Shown piece by piece: positions 14,582-21,371 of a DNA stretch of 44,723 nucleotides. Position 1 is the stretch's first letter; each line of letters opens with the position of its first letter. Source of the DNA: a virus; the IMG/VR virus record IMGVR_UViG_3300042945_002630, positions 1-44,723 of that record. One strand, written 5' to 3'. The position numbers and the translations under genes are program-made. The notes under the pieces were generated by a model, which searched no databases, had not been told where the DNA came from, and was given only the letters and a program-made list of their open reading frames with translations.

Positions 14582-15630
14582 GATGCTTTCTTGGCAATTT
14601 GCTCACTAATCCATTCATATGTTTTGCGGATACCTTCTTCAAGAGTCTGTGAATAATCCCAACCAAGTTTTTCACGAATTAGGTCATTATTGGAATTGCG
14701 ACCACGAACTCCAAGTGGTCCTGGAATATGATTCTTTTCGACTTCCTTATTTGAAACTTTAGCAGCAGTATCGACAAGTTGATTAATTGTCACCATTTCT
14801 TCAGAACCAATATTAACGGGTCCCATAAACTCAGAATCCATCATTCGACGGGTTGCTTCGATACATTCATCAATATAGAGGAAAGATCTTGTTTGCTTAC
14901 CATCCCCCCATACTTCAATAGTGCCGCCCTCAGTCGGAAGATATGCCACTTTTCTACAAATCGCAGCAGGAGCCTTTTCTCGTCCACCTTCCCAGGTCCC
15001 CTCTGGTCCAAAGATGTTATGATATCTAGCAACACGTACAGGAATGCCGTAATTCCTATTGTAAGCAAAATATAGACGCTCACTAAAAAGTTTTTCCCAA
15101 CCGTATTCAGAATCTGGATTGGCAGGATAAGCAGAAGACTCCCTACAATCAGGATTATCGGGATCAAGTTGGTTATGCTCAGGATACATGCAAGCAGAAC
15201 CAGAATAGAAAATTTTAGTAGTATTCGTACCGACTCTTTCATTTAATTTACGTTGTTCCTCAAGAACATTCAAATTGATTGATACTGAATTATGCATAAT
15301 ATCTGCATCATTCTCCCCAGTGAAAACAAATCCTGCTCCTCCCATATCAGCAGCAAACTGATAAATTTCATCAAATGCTTGAATATAACGATATGGAACA
15401 TGGTTATAAAAATTGCCAAGTTCTCCTTTATATTCTAGGACTCTACTAACAAAATCTACATCTCTAAGGTCTCCCTGAACAAATTCATTTGCTTCAGTGG
15501 GAGAAAATTCTGGTCTTTTAAGGTCTATACCACGAACCCAATATCCTTCGGAACGTAATCTTTTTACCATATGACTTCCAATAAAGCCACCAGCACCAAG
15601 AACAAGTGCTGTTTTAATGTATTGACTCAT
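14578..15630 (-). CDS. GDP-mannose 3,5-epimerase
   Basis: 350 residues, extended SDR. GAGGFIG (12-18) binds NAD; QFAADMGGAGF and the block HNIFGPEGTWEGGREKAPAA are diagnostic of GDP-mannose 3,5-epimerase. The catalytic residues known for the Arabidopsis enzyme (C145, Y174, K178, K217) are all found shifted by two: C147, Y176, K180, K219. The enzyme turns GDP-D-mannose into GDP-L-galactose (and GDP-L-gulose). It is the first gene of the glycan cassette, so its product is probably the donor or precursor used by the following transferases. A terminator and structured leader lie upstream. Confidence 0.92.
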   Translation of the reverse strand: MSQYIKTALVLGAGGFIGSHMVKRLRSEGYWVRGIDLKRPEFSPTEANEFVQGDLRDVDFVSRVLEYKGELGNFYNHVPYRYIQAFDEIYQFAADMGGAGFVFTGENDADIMHNSVSINLNVLEEQRKLNERVGTNTTKIFYSGSACMYPEHNQLDPDNPDCRESSAYPANPDSEYGWEKLFSERLYFAYNRNYGIPVRVARYHNIFGPEGTWEGGREKAPAAICRKVAYLPTEGGTIEVWGDGKQTRSFLYIDECIEATRRMMDSEFMGPVNIGSEEMVTINQLVDTAAKVSNKEVEKNHIPGPLGVRGRNSNNDLIREKLGWDYSQTLEEGIRKTYEWISEQIAKKAS

Positions 15631-15673
15631 ACTTTAATCAAGAAAATAATAATTCTTTAGTATATATCATACT

Positions 15674-15702
15674 AAAAAAGAGGGGTCTTGTAAACCCCTC
15701 TT
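15674..15702 (-). terminator. Rho-independent terminator upstream of the glycan cassette
   Basis: A 9-bp stem (15678-15686 with 15694-15702, 7-base loop) is followed on the minus strand by a short T-run. It lies only 44 bases before the cassette's first start codon, so it may be either the end of the upstream transcript or an attenuator. The stem also has A residues on its plus-strand left side. Confidence 0.8.
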
Positions 15703-15823
15703 CCATAAGATATTTTTAACTGGAATAATAACCAGGCGGGAGTTATCCCATCCGCACCACCAATTCTTTAGAGAAATTGGAAACTCAATCAGTTGTTCGA
15801 TTTCTCGGCTCCACCACCTAGTT
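15703..15823 (-). ncRNA. Candidate structured RNA / leader before the GDP-mannose epimerase gene
   Basis: No gene is seen. On the minus strand this stretch follows a small membrane-protein gene and ends in the terminator at 15674-15702. It can form several local hairpins: 15760-15765 with 15775-15780, and 15771-15777 with 15800-15806; these compete with each other. A further perfect 7-bp hairpin (15817-15823 with 15830-15836) overlaps the upstream stop codon. The wcaG RNA motif is known from marine cyanobacteria and phages ahead of WcaG-type epimerase genes, which is the family of the next gene. Membership is not shown. Confidence 0.35.
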
Positions 15824-16090
15824 TTACTTAACTAGGAAAAGTTGAATTAATTTTGGTATTTCAATTGCGGCATAAAAACCACATAAAAAAAGTATATCCC
15901 AAAACTTATATTTGATTGCAAAAGGAACAACAAAAATATTCCCAATACATTTTACAAATAACCCAATTTTCATATCTCCCCATAACAGAAAAAAGTATCC
16001 TGATAAAAGGAGAATATTTCCAATATATCTGAAAAAATCAGATTTTGCCATAAGGGGGGATTGCTTCCGACCAGTGCTGTTAGAGTCCAT
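15824..16090 (-). CDS. Small membrane protein (88 aa)
   Basis: Unknown function. A polar N terminus (1-19) is followed by two to three hydrophobic segments (about 22-37, 43-58 and 63-85), each broken by a Lys or Asp-Met-Lys turn. An internal ATG at codon 14 is possible but lacks a ribosome site. It starts 7 bases after the previous microprotein and is the last gene of the small-protein chain that also holds gnd and talC. Confidence 0.6.
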   Translation of the reverse strand: MDSNSTGRKQSPLMAKSDFFRYIGNILLLSGYFFLLWGDMKIGLFVKCIGNIFVVPFAIKYKFWDILFLCGFYAAIEIPKLIQLFLVK

Positions 16091-16096
16091 CCGTGA

Positions 16097-16231
16097 CTAT
16101 TTTCCACCATCACTAATGTGATTTTTGTGTATATACATAATACCTGCAAATGGCACTATTGTCAATCCACATCCACAAAGAAAGAGAAAGAATGGATTTG
16201 CTGCTAGTTTTTCTACTATATGAAATATCAT
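16097..16231 (-). CDS. Membrane microprotein (44 aa)
   Basis: One hydrophobic helix (about 13-33, NPFFLFLCGCGLTIVPFAGI) with a Cys-Gly-Cys in it and a short polar tail ending SDGGK. Function unknown. It is one of at least eight tiny proteins packed between 16.1 and 19.4 kb. Confidence 0.6.
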   Translation of the reverse strand: MIFHIVEKLAANPFFLFLCGCGLTIVPFAGIMYIHKNHISDGGK

Positions 16232-16236
16232 TTTAA

Positions 16237-16410
16237 TTACCAGTCATCATTGCCGTCATAATCACCAGAAAGTTCCCTCAAATAATCAGTCCACCACTGA
16301 GGATCCTTTTTAATCTTCCAATCAGGAACGGGTTTACCTTGCTCGAAATACCAATCAAAGATTGCCTTTTCGATTATTTCTTTAGTCTCAATAATCCTCT
16401 TCTTTCTCAT
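16237..16410 (-). CDS. Small hypothetical protein (57 aa)
   Basis: Begins MRKKRIIETKEIIEKAIFDW and contains a Trp-rich middle (PDWKIKKDPQWWTDYL) and an acidic end. I do not know a function. The chosen ATG has GGAGAC at ribosome distance and overlaps the upstream gene by 23 bases; the open frame extends to 16473 but that would overlap by 86 bases. Confidence 0.6.
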   Translation of the reverse strand: MRKKRIIETKEIIEKAIFDWYFEQGKPVPDWKIKKDPQWWTDYLRELSGDYDGNDDW

Positions 16411-16579
16411 CAACGTCTCCATATGGGTCTTCCAAATAGGGTCCGTGTTCTCGTTTTGCATCCTCTCTGACATAATTGACTTCAGATACGCTAGTAGATA
16501 ACCATAATGATACCTTCATTACTATGTAGATAACTGCGAGAGGAAGAAAACAAAGAGAGAGTATTAGTGCGTGTTTCAT
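16388..16579 (-). CDS. Single-span membrane protein (63 aa)
   Basis: Residues 4-28 form a membrane helix (LILSLCFLPLAVIYIVMKV), followed by an acidic cytoplasmic or lumenal tail rich in Asp, Glu and Tyr. It overlaps the stop of the previous microprotein as TGATG. Unknown function; the strongly acidic tail could dock a soluble partner. Confidence 0.65.
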   Translation of the reverse strand: MKHALILSLCFLPLAVIYIVMKVSLWLSTSVSEVNYVREDAKREHGPYLEDPYGDVDEKEEDY

Positions 16580-16698
16580 CAGTGTGCTGTTCCATTACCC
16601 TTATAATCTTTAGAATCATAATAACCACCCTTTGTTCCAAAATAAAGTGTAGATAATACAAAGGGAATTGCAGCAAATAAAAGTGCCTTACCTAACAT
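16579..16698 (-). CDS. Membrane microprotein (39 aa)
   Basis: MLGKALLFAAIPFVLSTLYF forms one helix, then a polar, Tyr- and Lys-rich tail (GGYYDSKDYKGNG). It overlaps the end of gnd by 11 bases and the next start by one base. Unknown function. Confidence 0.6.
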   Translation of the reverse strand: MLGKALLFAAIPFVLSTLYFGTKGGYYDSKDYKGNGTAH

Positions 16699-17722
16699 GA
16701 TGTCCCCCAAACATATACCTCATACCATTCAGAACCTTGGCTGCGAAAGAGCCCAAGTTGCGTGAATTAAATCTTTCAAAAAGGGCAGTAGTAATGACAG
16801 GAGCGGGTACACCAAGGTCCACAGCGGCAGAAACAGTCCAACGACCCTCACCACTATCGGAAACCCCTCCAGAGAACTGTTTAAGTTCACCATCATTCCG
16901 CAGAACATCAGCGGTAAGGTCAAGAAGCCAAGACCCAACAACACTACCACGACGCCATAACTCAGCAACTTCAGCAACGTCAATATCATAGCAATAAGAT
17001 TCTGGGTCTGCCATTGGAGCAACCTCAGCATCTCCTTCCTTGACATATTTTGCACCTGCGTTTGCATTTTTAATAATGTTAAATCCTTCGGCATATGCCT
17101 GCATTATACCATACTCAATTCCATTGTGAACCATCTTCACGAAGTGTCCTGCTCCAGGTCCTCCACAATGCAACCAACCAAACTCTGCAGAGGTCAAAGG
17201 TGAGTCAAACTGAGTCCTCGGGGCAGCATTGACTCCTGGGGCAAGGGCATCAAAAATGCTCGCACAAGTGGCGACCGCAGTATTTCCGCCACCAACCATA
17301 AGACAGTATCCACGATCCAAACCGTAAACACCACCGCTAGTGCCACAATCAATATATTGGATACCCATCTTTGCCAGACGTTCTGCTCTCTTCCGACTGT
17401 CTTTAAAATTGCTATTGCCATGATCAATAATAATATCTCCCTCACTACAATATCGTAGTAGCTCATTAATTGTCTCCTCTACTGTTTCGGCAGGAACAAC
17501 CATTTGAAAAATTCCTGGTTGAGTGCCACCTTTTTTATTTTGTTTAACTACTTTAACAAGATTTTCAATAGTAGTTGCAATTCCATTAACAAATCCCTTT
17601 TCAAAAGCTTCGTTTGCTTTTTCATAATTCCTCCGATAACCCCAGACTTCTATTCCTGCTTTCATCATACGACGGGACATTCCTTCTCCCATTCGTCCAA
17701 GTCCAATTAATCCTACTTTCAT
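16688..17722 (-). CDS. gnd: 6-phosphogluconate dehydrogenase (decarboxylating, short form)
   Basis: 344 residues. It oxidises 6-phosphogluconate to ribulose 5-phosphate and CO2, producing NAD(P)H. GLIGLGRMG (4-12) is the cofactor site, GTSGGVYG the substrate loop, and FVKMVHNGIEYG holds the catalytic Lys and its neighbours; GGHH near the end is also typical. The length fits the short dimeric or tetrameric form rather than the 470-residue form. With talC close by it completes a phage set aimed at ribose and reducing power for nucleotide synthesis. No zwf or cp12 is in the window. Confidence 0.93.
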   Translation of the reverse strand: MKVGLIGLGRMGEGMSRRMMKAGIEVWGYRRNYEKANEAFEKGFVNGIATTIENLVKVVKQNKKGGTQPGIFQMVVPAETVEETINELLRYCSEGDIIIDHGNSNFKDSRKRAERLAKMGIQYIDCGTSGGVYGLDRGYCLMVGGGNTAVATCASIFDALAPGVNAAPRTQFDSPLTSAEFGWLHCGGPGAGHFVKMVHNGIEYGIMQAYAEGFNIIKNANAGAKYVKEGDAEVAPMADPESYCYDIDVAEVAELWRRGSVVGSWLLDLTADVLRNDGELKQFSGGVSDSGEGRWTVSAAVDLGVPAPVITTALFERFNSRNLGSFAAKVLNGMRYMFGGHHVR

Positions 17723-17929
17723 TTATCGCTCCCAGTTTTCGTATTCTTTTCTAAAATAAGCATCAACTTTATTTAAATCATCAAGATGAATATCACAAGT
17801 ATAATTATGATCATCACACCACTCTAATGCAAACGAGTGAAATCTTTCTTCACTTTTTATTTTATTAACTCCATATATTCTTGCTAATGATGACATTACA
17901 AAATGCCAACATTGATGCTCCTTCTTCAT
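17723..17929 (-). CDS. Small hypothetical protein (68 aa)
   Basis: Soluble, helical, with two His/Cys-bearing spots (HQCWHF at 5-10 and WCDDHNYTCDIH at 37-48) that could bind a metal, though no known zinc pattern fits. It lies exactly between talC and gnd, overlapping talC by 4 bases and abutting gnd, so it is made with both. A regulator or scaffold for those enzymes is possible but unsupported. Confidence 0.6.
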   Translation of the reverse strand: MKKEHQCWHFVMSSLARIYGVNKIKSEERFHSFALEWCDDHNYTCDIHLDDLNKVDAYFRKEYENWER

Positions 17930-18585
17930 TTTTCTGTAGATTTAAGAACTTCCTCCCAATCTTTCTGAAAGAGTTCTAGACCCTTATCAGTCATAATATT
18001 CTTATACATTGCCCAGAATACGACTGGCGGAATTGTAACTACATCAGCACCAGCAAGTGCAGACTGTTCTACTTGTCTTACATCACGAAGAGATGCTGCA
18101 AGAATTTGTGTAGATGTTCCAGAATAATCAAATGCCTTACGAATGTTCTTGATCAGTTCAATTCCATCTACGGAATTATCCATCCAACGACCAACAAAAG
18201 GTGAGATGAATGTTGCTCCTGCCTTTGATGCAAGAATTGCTTGTGCTACTGAGAATACAAGGGTCACGTTTGTTTTAATTCCTTTATCAGAAAGAAACTT
18301 ACAAGCTTTAAGTCCTTCTACAGTACAAGGAACTTTGATTGTGACGGCAGGTGAAATTGAATAATATTTCTGTGCTTCCGAAAGCATTTCTTCTGCAGTA
18401 TCTGCAACAACTTCTGCCGAAATACTTTCTAGATTTTGGAAATTAGATATTTCCTCAATCACTTCCAAAAGTTGTCTTCCACTCTTAAGAATGAGTGATG
18501 GATTGGTGGTAACACCATCGAGTAGTCCAGTTTCATATGCTGATTCGATAAATGAAATATCAGCAGTATCTAAAAAAATCTTCAT
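17926..18585 (-). CDS. talC: Transaldolase, TalC (fructose-6-phosphate aldolase-like) type
   Basis: 219 residues, the short transaldolase form typical of marine cyanophages. It moves dihydroxyacetone units between sugar phosphates in the pentose phosphate pathway. FLDTAD (4-9), GVTTNPSL (24-31) and the Schiff-base Lys K84 in TIKVPCT are all present, as is the C-terminal ADVVTIPP block. AGGAG lies upstream of the start. It works with gnd to shift carbon from the Calvin cycle to ribose and NADPH. Confidence 0.95.
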   Translation of the reverse strand: MKIFLDTADISFIESAYETGLLDGVTTNPSLILKSGRQLLEVIEEISNFQNLESISAEVVADTAEEMLSEAQKYYSISPAVTIKVPCTVEGLKACKFLSDKGIKTNVTLVFSVAQAILASKAGATFISPFVGRWMDNSVDGIELIKNIRKAFDYSGTSTQILAASLRDVRQVEQSALAGADVVTIPPVVFWAMYKNIMTDKGLELFQKDWEEVLKSTEK

Positions 18586-18595
18586 ACAGTATCTC

Positions 18596-18685
18596 CTATT
18601 GTGGATATGCGTTATTTAATCCCCAGTTAATAAAAAGCATTATGGATCCAAATAAACAAATGGCAGAAAATGTCAATCTAATCAT
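18596..18685 (-). CDS. Membrane microprotein (29 aa)
   Basis: MIRLTFSAICLFGSIMLFIN then NWGLNNAYPQ: one short hydrophobic helix. The start overlaps the upstream stop as ATGA and the stop lies just before the talC ribosome site. Unknown function. Confidence 0.5.
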   Translation of the reverse strand: MIRLTFSAICLFGSIMLFINWGLNNAYPQ

Positions 18686-18789
18686 TCCCCTCCTCCGTTT
18701 CTGAACCCTACGATATAACCAATAATTATTCCGCACATAAATGCTATAAACATATAAAGCATATGTGAGACAAACTCAATAAATATCAT
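18682..18789 (-). CDS. Membrane microprotein (35 aa)
   Basis: A Met-rich hydrophobic helix (YMFIAFMCGIIIGYIVGF) followed by RNGGGE. The start lies inside the end of the 102-residue membrane protein gene and the stop overlaps the next start (ATGA). GGAGG near its own end serves the next microprotein. Unknown function. Confidence 0.5.
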   Translation of the reverse strand: MIFIEFVSHMLYMFIAFMCGIIIGYIVGFRNGGGE

Positions 18790-19084
18790 CCAATCTGTCG
18801 TCGTCATCGTCTTCATATGTAGATGGTTCTTCAAAGAGTTCTTGCATTTTTTGTTCAGTAACTCTTTGTTGTAATTTTGCTATGTCTTCGTCTGTAAATC
18901 TAACCACTAGTAAAGGATCTCCTGCTTTAACGTCGTTAAGTTCTGGATGTTTTACTTTTGGACTTTTTGAATATCCATAATGGGCATTCATAATCATCCA
19001 CCCCTGCACGATCATTGTTAGGGATATTACCACTAGGACCAACCAAGGAACTAAAAAGATTAGTTCAAAGTGATTTTGAGCCAT
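18776..19084 (-). CDS. Single-span membrane protein with acidic tail (102 aa)
   Basis: One membrane helix (about 7-32) then a soluble domain containing DPLLVVRFTDEDIAKLQQRV and a run of Asp near the C terminus. I recall related proteins in other T4-like cyanophages without a function. It overlaps both neighbours in the small-protein chain. The acidic end resembles those of phage proteins that bind host polymerase or ribosomes, but that is only a resemblance. Confidence 0.65.
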   Translation of the reverse strand: MAQNHFELIFLVPWLVLVVISLTMIVQGWMIMNAHYGYSKSPKVKHPELNDVKAGDPLLVVRFTDEDIAKLQQRVTEQKMQELFEEPSTYEDDDDDRLDDIY

Positions 19085-19260
19085 GAAAATACTGGCGGAA
19101 TTACTCCAATAAGTCGAAGCAGACCTTCAGCAAAAAGAGCAAGAACAACCCAACCAACACACATTGAGATAATCGCAGCATTACGATTATGTTTTCGTAT
19201 TGCATCATCAATCATCTCCTGCACTTCAGAACGACTCACACATTCATCATAAGGTTCCAT
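19060..19260 (-). CDS. Single-span membrane protein (66 aa)
   Basis: A soluble helical N terminus (MEPYDECVSRSEVQEMIDDA) is followed by a membrane helix (about 27-52) and a short tail. The ATG overlaps the upstream stop as TGATG, which decides the start; the frame allows one more Met before it. Unknown function. Confidence 0.6.
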   Translation of the reverse strand: MEPYDECVSRSEVQEMIDDAIRKHNRNAAIISMCVGWVVLALFAEGLLRLIGVIPPVFSWLKITLN

Positions 19261-19409
19261 CACTTTTCATCTCCAAGAAATTTTGCGAGAGGGTCTCTTC
19301 TGGTTTTAACAATCTCTACAGCTCTTTTATAAAACATGTTATCTGTATTACCAGATTCCTCAAAAGTTGCTTTGATCTTCACCCAATTATTATAGGTGTG
19401 CTGATCCAT
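19260..19409 (-). CDS. Small hypothetical protein (49 aa)
   Basis: Soluble, charged and helical (MDQHTYNNWVKIKATFEESG at the start, RRDPLAKFLGDEK at the end). First gene of the small-protein/talC/gnd chain. Upstream, between 19410 and 19503, no gene is seen; the minus strand there has TTGATG followed after about 18 bases by a TATTAT-like box, which would fit a host-type early promoter. Confidence 0.6.
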   Translation of the reverse strand: MDQHTYNNWVKIKATFEESGNTDNMFYKRAVEIVKTRRDPLAKFLGDEK

Positions 19410-19503
19410 ACGATTAATGCGTATTACTACTATATAATAATCACTTACAGTAAAATGTCATCAAATTTGTTGGTTTGATAACTTTGATTAAAAAATTATT
19501 AAA

Positions 19504-20964
19504 TTATCCACCATATAAATCACAAAATGTGTCGGCATCCATAGAACTCATTGCTAGTTCATAGTTGAAATCATAATACTTATTAAGTTCATGAATTAAT
19601 TCAAAATCATTAAAACTTGTTGCAAATTTACCTATTGGATACCCAAGTTGCACTAACCATAACATCCAGTTATATTTACCAAAGATAGTTTCACCAGAAC
19701 TTATATTAATGTGTATATTATTGGTTTTCATCAATTCCAAATAGAAATTTGTCCTTTCATTTAGATTTTTAGTTTTTTCTCTAACAAAATCCCAAAACTT
19801 TCCTTCTTTATTTGTATTAAAATAATGCATAGAAACATAGTCTACAGTTTCATCATATGCAATGGTCATCTTATTATTATATAAAGTTATATCATCTTGA
19901 CTATAAAAAGAAGAATTTAATACTCTATCCAATAATTCGATTCCCATTTGGATAAACTGAAGTCCTGTACTTTCAAGTGGTTCAATAAATCCGGCAGATA
20001 ATCCGATATTTACAACATTAGCATTCCAGAATTTTTCACTGTAGTAAGGTGTCCAGTCAATAACTTTTAAGGATTCTTTTTCTACTCTGTTATCCCAGTA
20101 CTTAACAAAATAATCTTTTGCAGTATCAATATCAGTAATTGATCTATTGAAAACTAATCCACTACCAATTCTACTTTTAACTGGTATTTTCCATATCCAT
20201 CCATGCTCAACTGCATCAGATGCAGTGTACGGATGGAGTTCACTTTTTCTATCTTTATATGGTATATGACCTGCGATTGCAGTATCACAAAATAATCTAT
20301 TCGATAAATCTACTTTTATACTATCATTACTTAATACTTTTTTAAATCCAGTACAATCAATATATAAGTCAGATTTTATTTGTTGATTATTTTTTAGTTT
20401 AATACTTGCAATATATCCATCATTATTTTTTACAACATCAACAACTTCTGAGTTTATAAAAGAAATTTTATCTTGTAATTTTTCTTTTATAAATTTTACA
20501 AGTTTTCCACAATCAATATGTCTGGCAATTGATTTTACAGATTCCAAATTAACTTTTTTATTTGCAATATACAATTCATAATCTGGTAGTCCATAATCAA
20601 CAAAATTTAAGTGCTGAGTATTTGACCAAAGACTCAAATTATTATCATAGTTACTACCAAACTTCGCATAGGAGAATGGATGCCATATATTTTCACCATC
20701 AATCTGCCAATTTTCAAATAATATACCTCCTTTAATCGTGGCATCAATTTCATTAAACCATTCTTTTTCGGAAAATCCACACTTTTCCATAAAAGATAAA
20801 AATGGAATTAGTGTTGCTTCACCAACCCCAACTGGAGAACCATCAAATTTATCAATAACAGTTATATTAACATCTGGGGAACATTTTGAAACTAGATAAG
20901 AAGCAGTCAACCAAGCAGATGTTCCCCCTCCAACAACTGTAATTGATTTTATTGATTTTATCAT
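19504..20964 (-). CDS. Flavin-dependent halogenase (tryptophan-halogenase family)
   Basis: 486 residues. VVGGGTSAWLTA (10-21) binds FAD and VGVGEAT (45-51) is the second conserved flavin block. The halogenase signature WxWxIP is intact (WIWKIP, 256-261). K78 in ATIKGG and E331 in PLESTGL sit where the PrnA catalytic Lys79 and Glu346 are. These enzymes use FADH2, O2 and halide to form hypohalous acid that halogenates a substrate. A viral member, VirX1 from cyanophage Syn10, has been characterised as iodinating a broad set of small molecules. No flavin reductase gene is seen here, so the host must supply FADH2. The natural substrate is unknown. Confidence 0.92.
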   Translation of the reverse strand: MIKSIKSITVVGGGTSAWLTASYLVSKCSPDVNITVIDKFDGSPVGVGEATLIPFLSFMEKCGFSEKEWFNEIDATIKGGILFENWQIDGENIWHPFSYAKFGSNYDNNLSLWSNTQHLNFVDYGLPDYELYIANKKVNLESVKSIARHIDCGKLVKFIKEKLQDKISFINSEVVDVVKNNDGYIASIKLKNNQQIKSDLYIDCTGFKKVLSNDSIKVDLSNRLFCDTAIAGHIPYKDRKSELHPYTASDAVEHGWIWKIPVKSRIGSGLVFNRSITDIDTAKDYFVKYWDNRVEKESLKVIDWTPYYSEKFWNANVVNIGLSAGFIEPLESTGLQFIQMGIELLDRVLNSSFYSQDDITLYNNKMTIAYDETVDYVSMHYFNTNKEGKFWDFVREKTKNLNERTNFYLELMKTNNIHINISSGETIFGKYNWMLWLVQLGYPIGKFATSFNDFELIHELNKYYDFNYELAMSSMDADTFCDLYGG

Positions 20965-20966
20965 AA

Positions 20967-21218
20967 TTATTTAATTTCAAATTCAAGTTTTTTTACTTTT
21001 CTATTTCTTCTAGATTCTTGATAGAGCAAATCTTCTCTGCTTAATACAGTCTTGGGAGAATTGTCCTTTCCAGAAATTATAAGTTCAACTAAAGATAAAT
21101 CCAGAGCAGTAATTTTCTCTCCTGTTATTGTTGTAATATTATCACAACCACAACATTTTGTTTTTATTGGGTGAGACTCCAATTCAATGTTACAATTTTT
21201 ACATCTTATTTTTAGCAT
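20967..21218 (-). CDS. Zinc-ribbon-like small protein (83 aa)
   Basis: Residues 5-25 contain two CxxC-type knuckles (CKNC and CCGC), a likely zinc ribbon. The rest is helical and basic (ESRRNRKVKKLEFEI). I recall this family widely in Synechococcus phages with no known role. GGTGA precedes the chosen ATG; an ATG at 21230 is in frame. Two bases separate it from the halogenase start, so both are probably read from the late-type octamer at 21243-21250. Confidence 0.7.
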   Translation of the reverse strand: MLKIRCKNCNIELESHPIKTKCCGCDNITTITGEKITALDLSLVELIISGKDNSPKTVLSREDLLYQESRRNRKVKKLEFEIK

Positions 21219-21242
21219 TTTATTCACCATATATTAATAAGA

Positions 21243-21250
21243 TATTTATT
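21243..21250 (-). promoter_or_regulatory. Late-type promoter octamer
   Basis: The minus strand reads AATAAATA about 25 bases before the zinc-ribbon start, between that gene and the tRNA. Confidence 0.45.
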
Positions 21251-21259
21251 TCATAAAAA

Positions 21260-21329
21260 GCGGGCAACGGGGATCGAACCCGTGACTACAACTTGGAAGG
21301 ATGGTATGTTACCTCTACACCATGCCCGC
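21260..21329 (-). tRNA. tRNA-Gly (anticodon TCC)
   Basis: A 70-base cloverleaf. The acceptor stem GCGGGCA/TGCCCGC is perfect, the T arm is ACGGG-TTCGATC-CCCGT, and the D arm closes with GTGT/ACAT. The anticodon loop CTTCCAA gives TCC, reading GGA codons. The anticodon stem CCATC/GTTGT has two mismatches (T-T and C-T), unusual but tolerable. CCA is not encoded. GGA is a frequent Gly codon in AT-rich phage genes, which fits its retention. Confidence 0.9.
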
Positions 21330-21371
21330 AATATATTATTAGTTTAATTCATTTAATTTATTTTAGCAATA

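Noticed and set aside
14841-15242. 133-codon hydrophobic open frame on the minus strand
   Set aside because: It lies inside the GDP-mannose 3,5-epimerase gene in another frame; the epimerase has all catalytic residues.
15771-15813. tRNA-like 3' end (TTCGATT followed by CTCGGCTCCACCA-like sequence, plus strand)
   Set aside because: The T-stem does not pair and no matching acceptor, D or anticodon arm is found upstream; no cloverleaf can be drawn.
16491-16676. 61-codon open frame on the minus strand
   Set aside because: It overlaps two better supported small genes (16388-16579 and 16579-16698) in another frame and its product looks like a mixture of random hydrophobic and polar residues.
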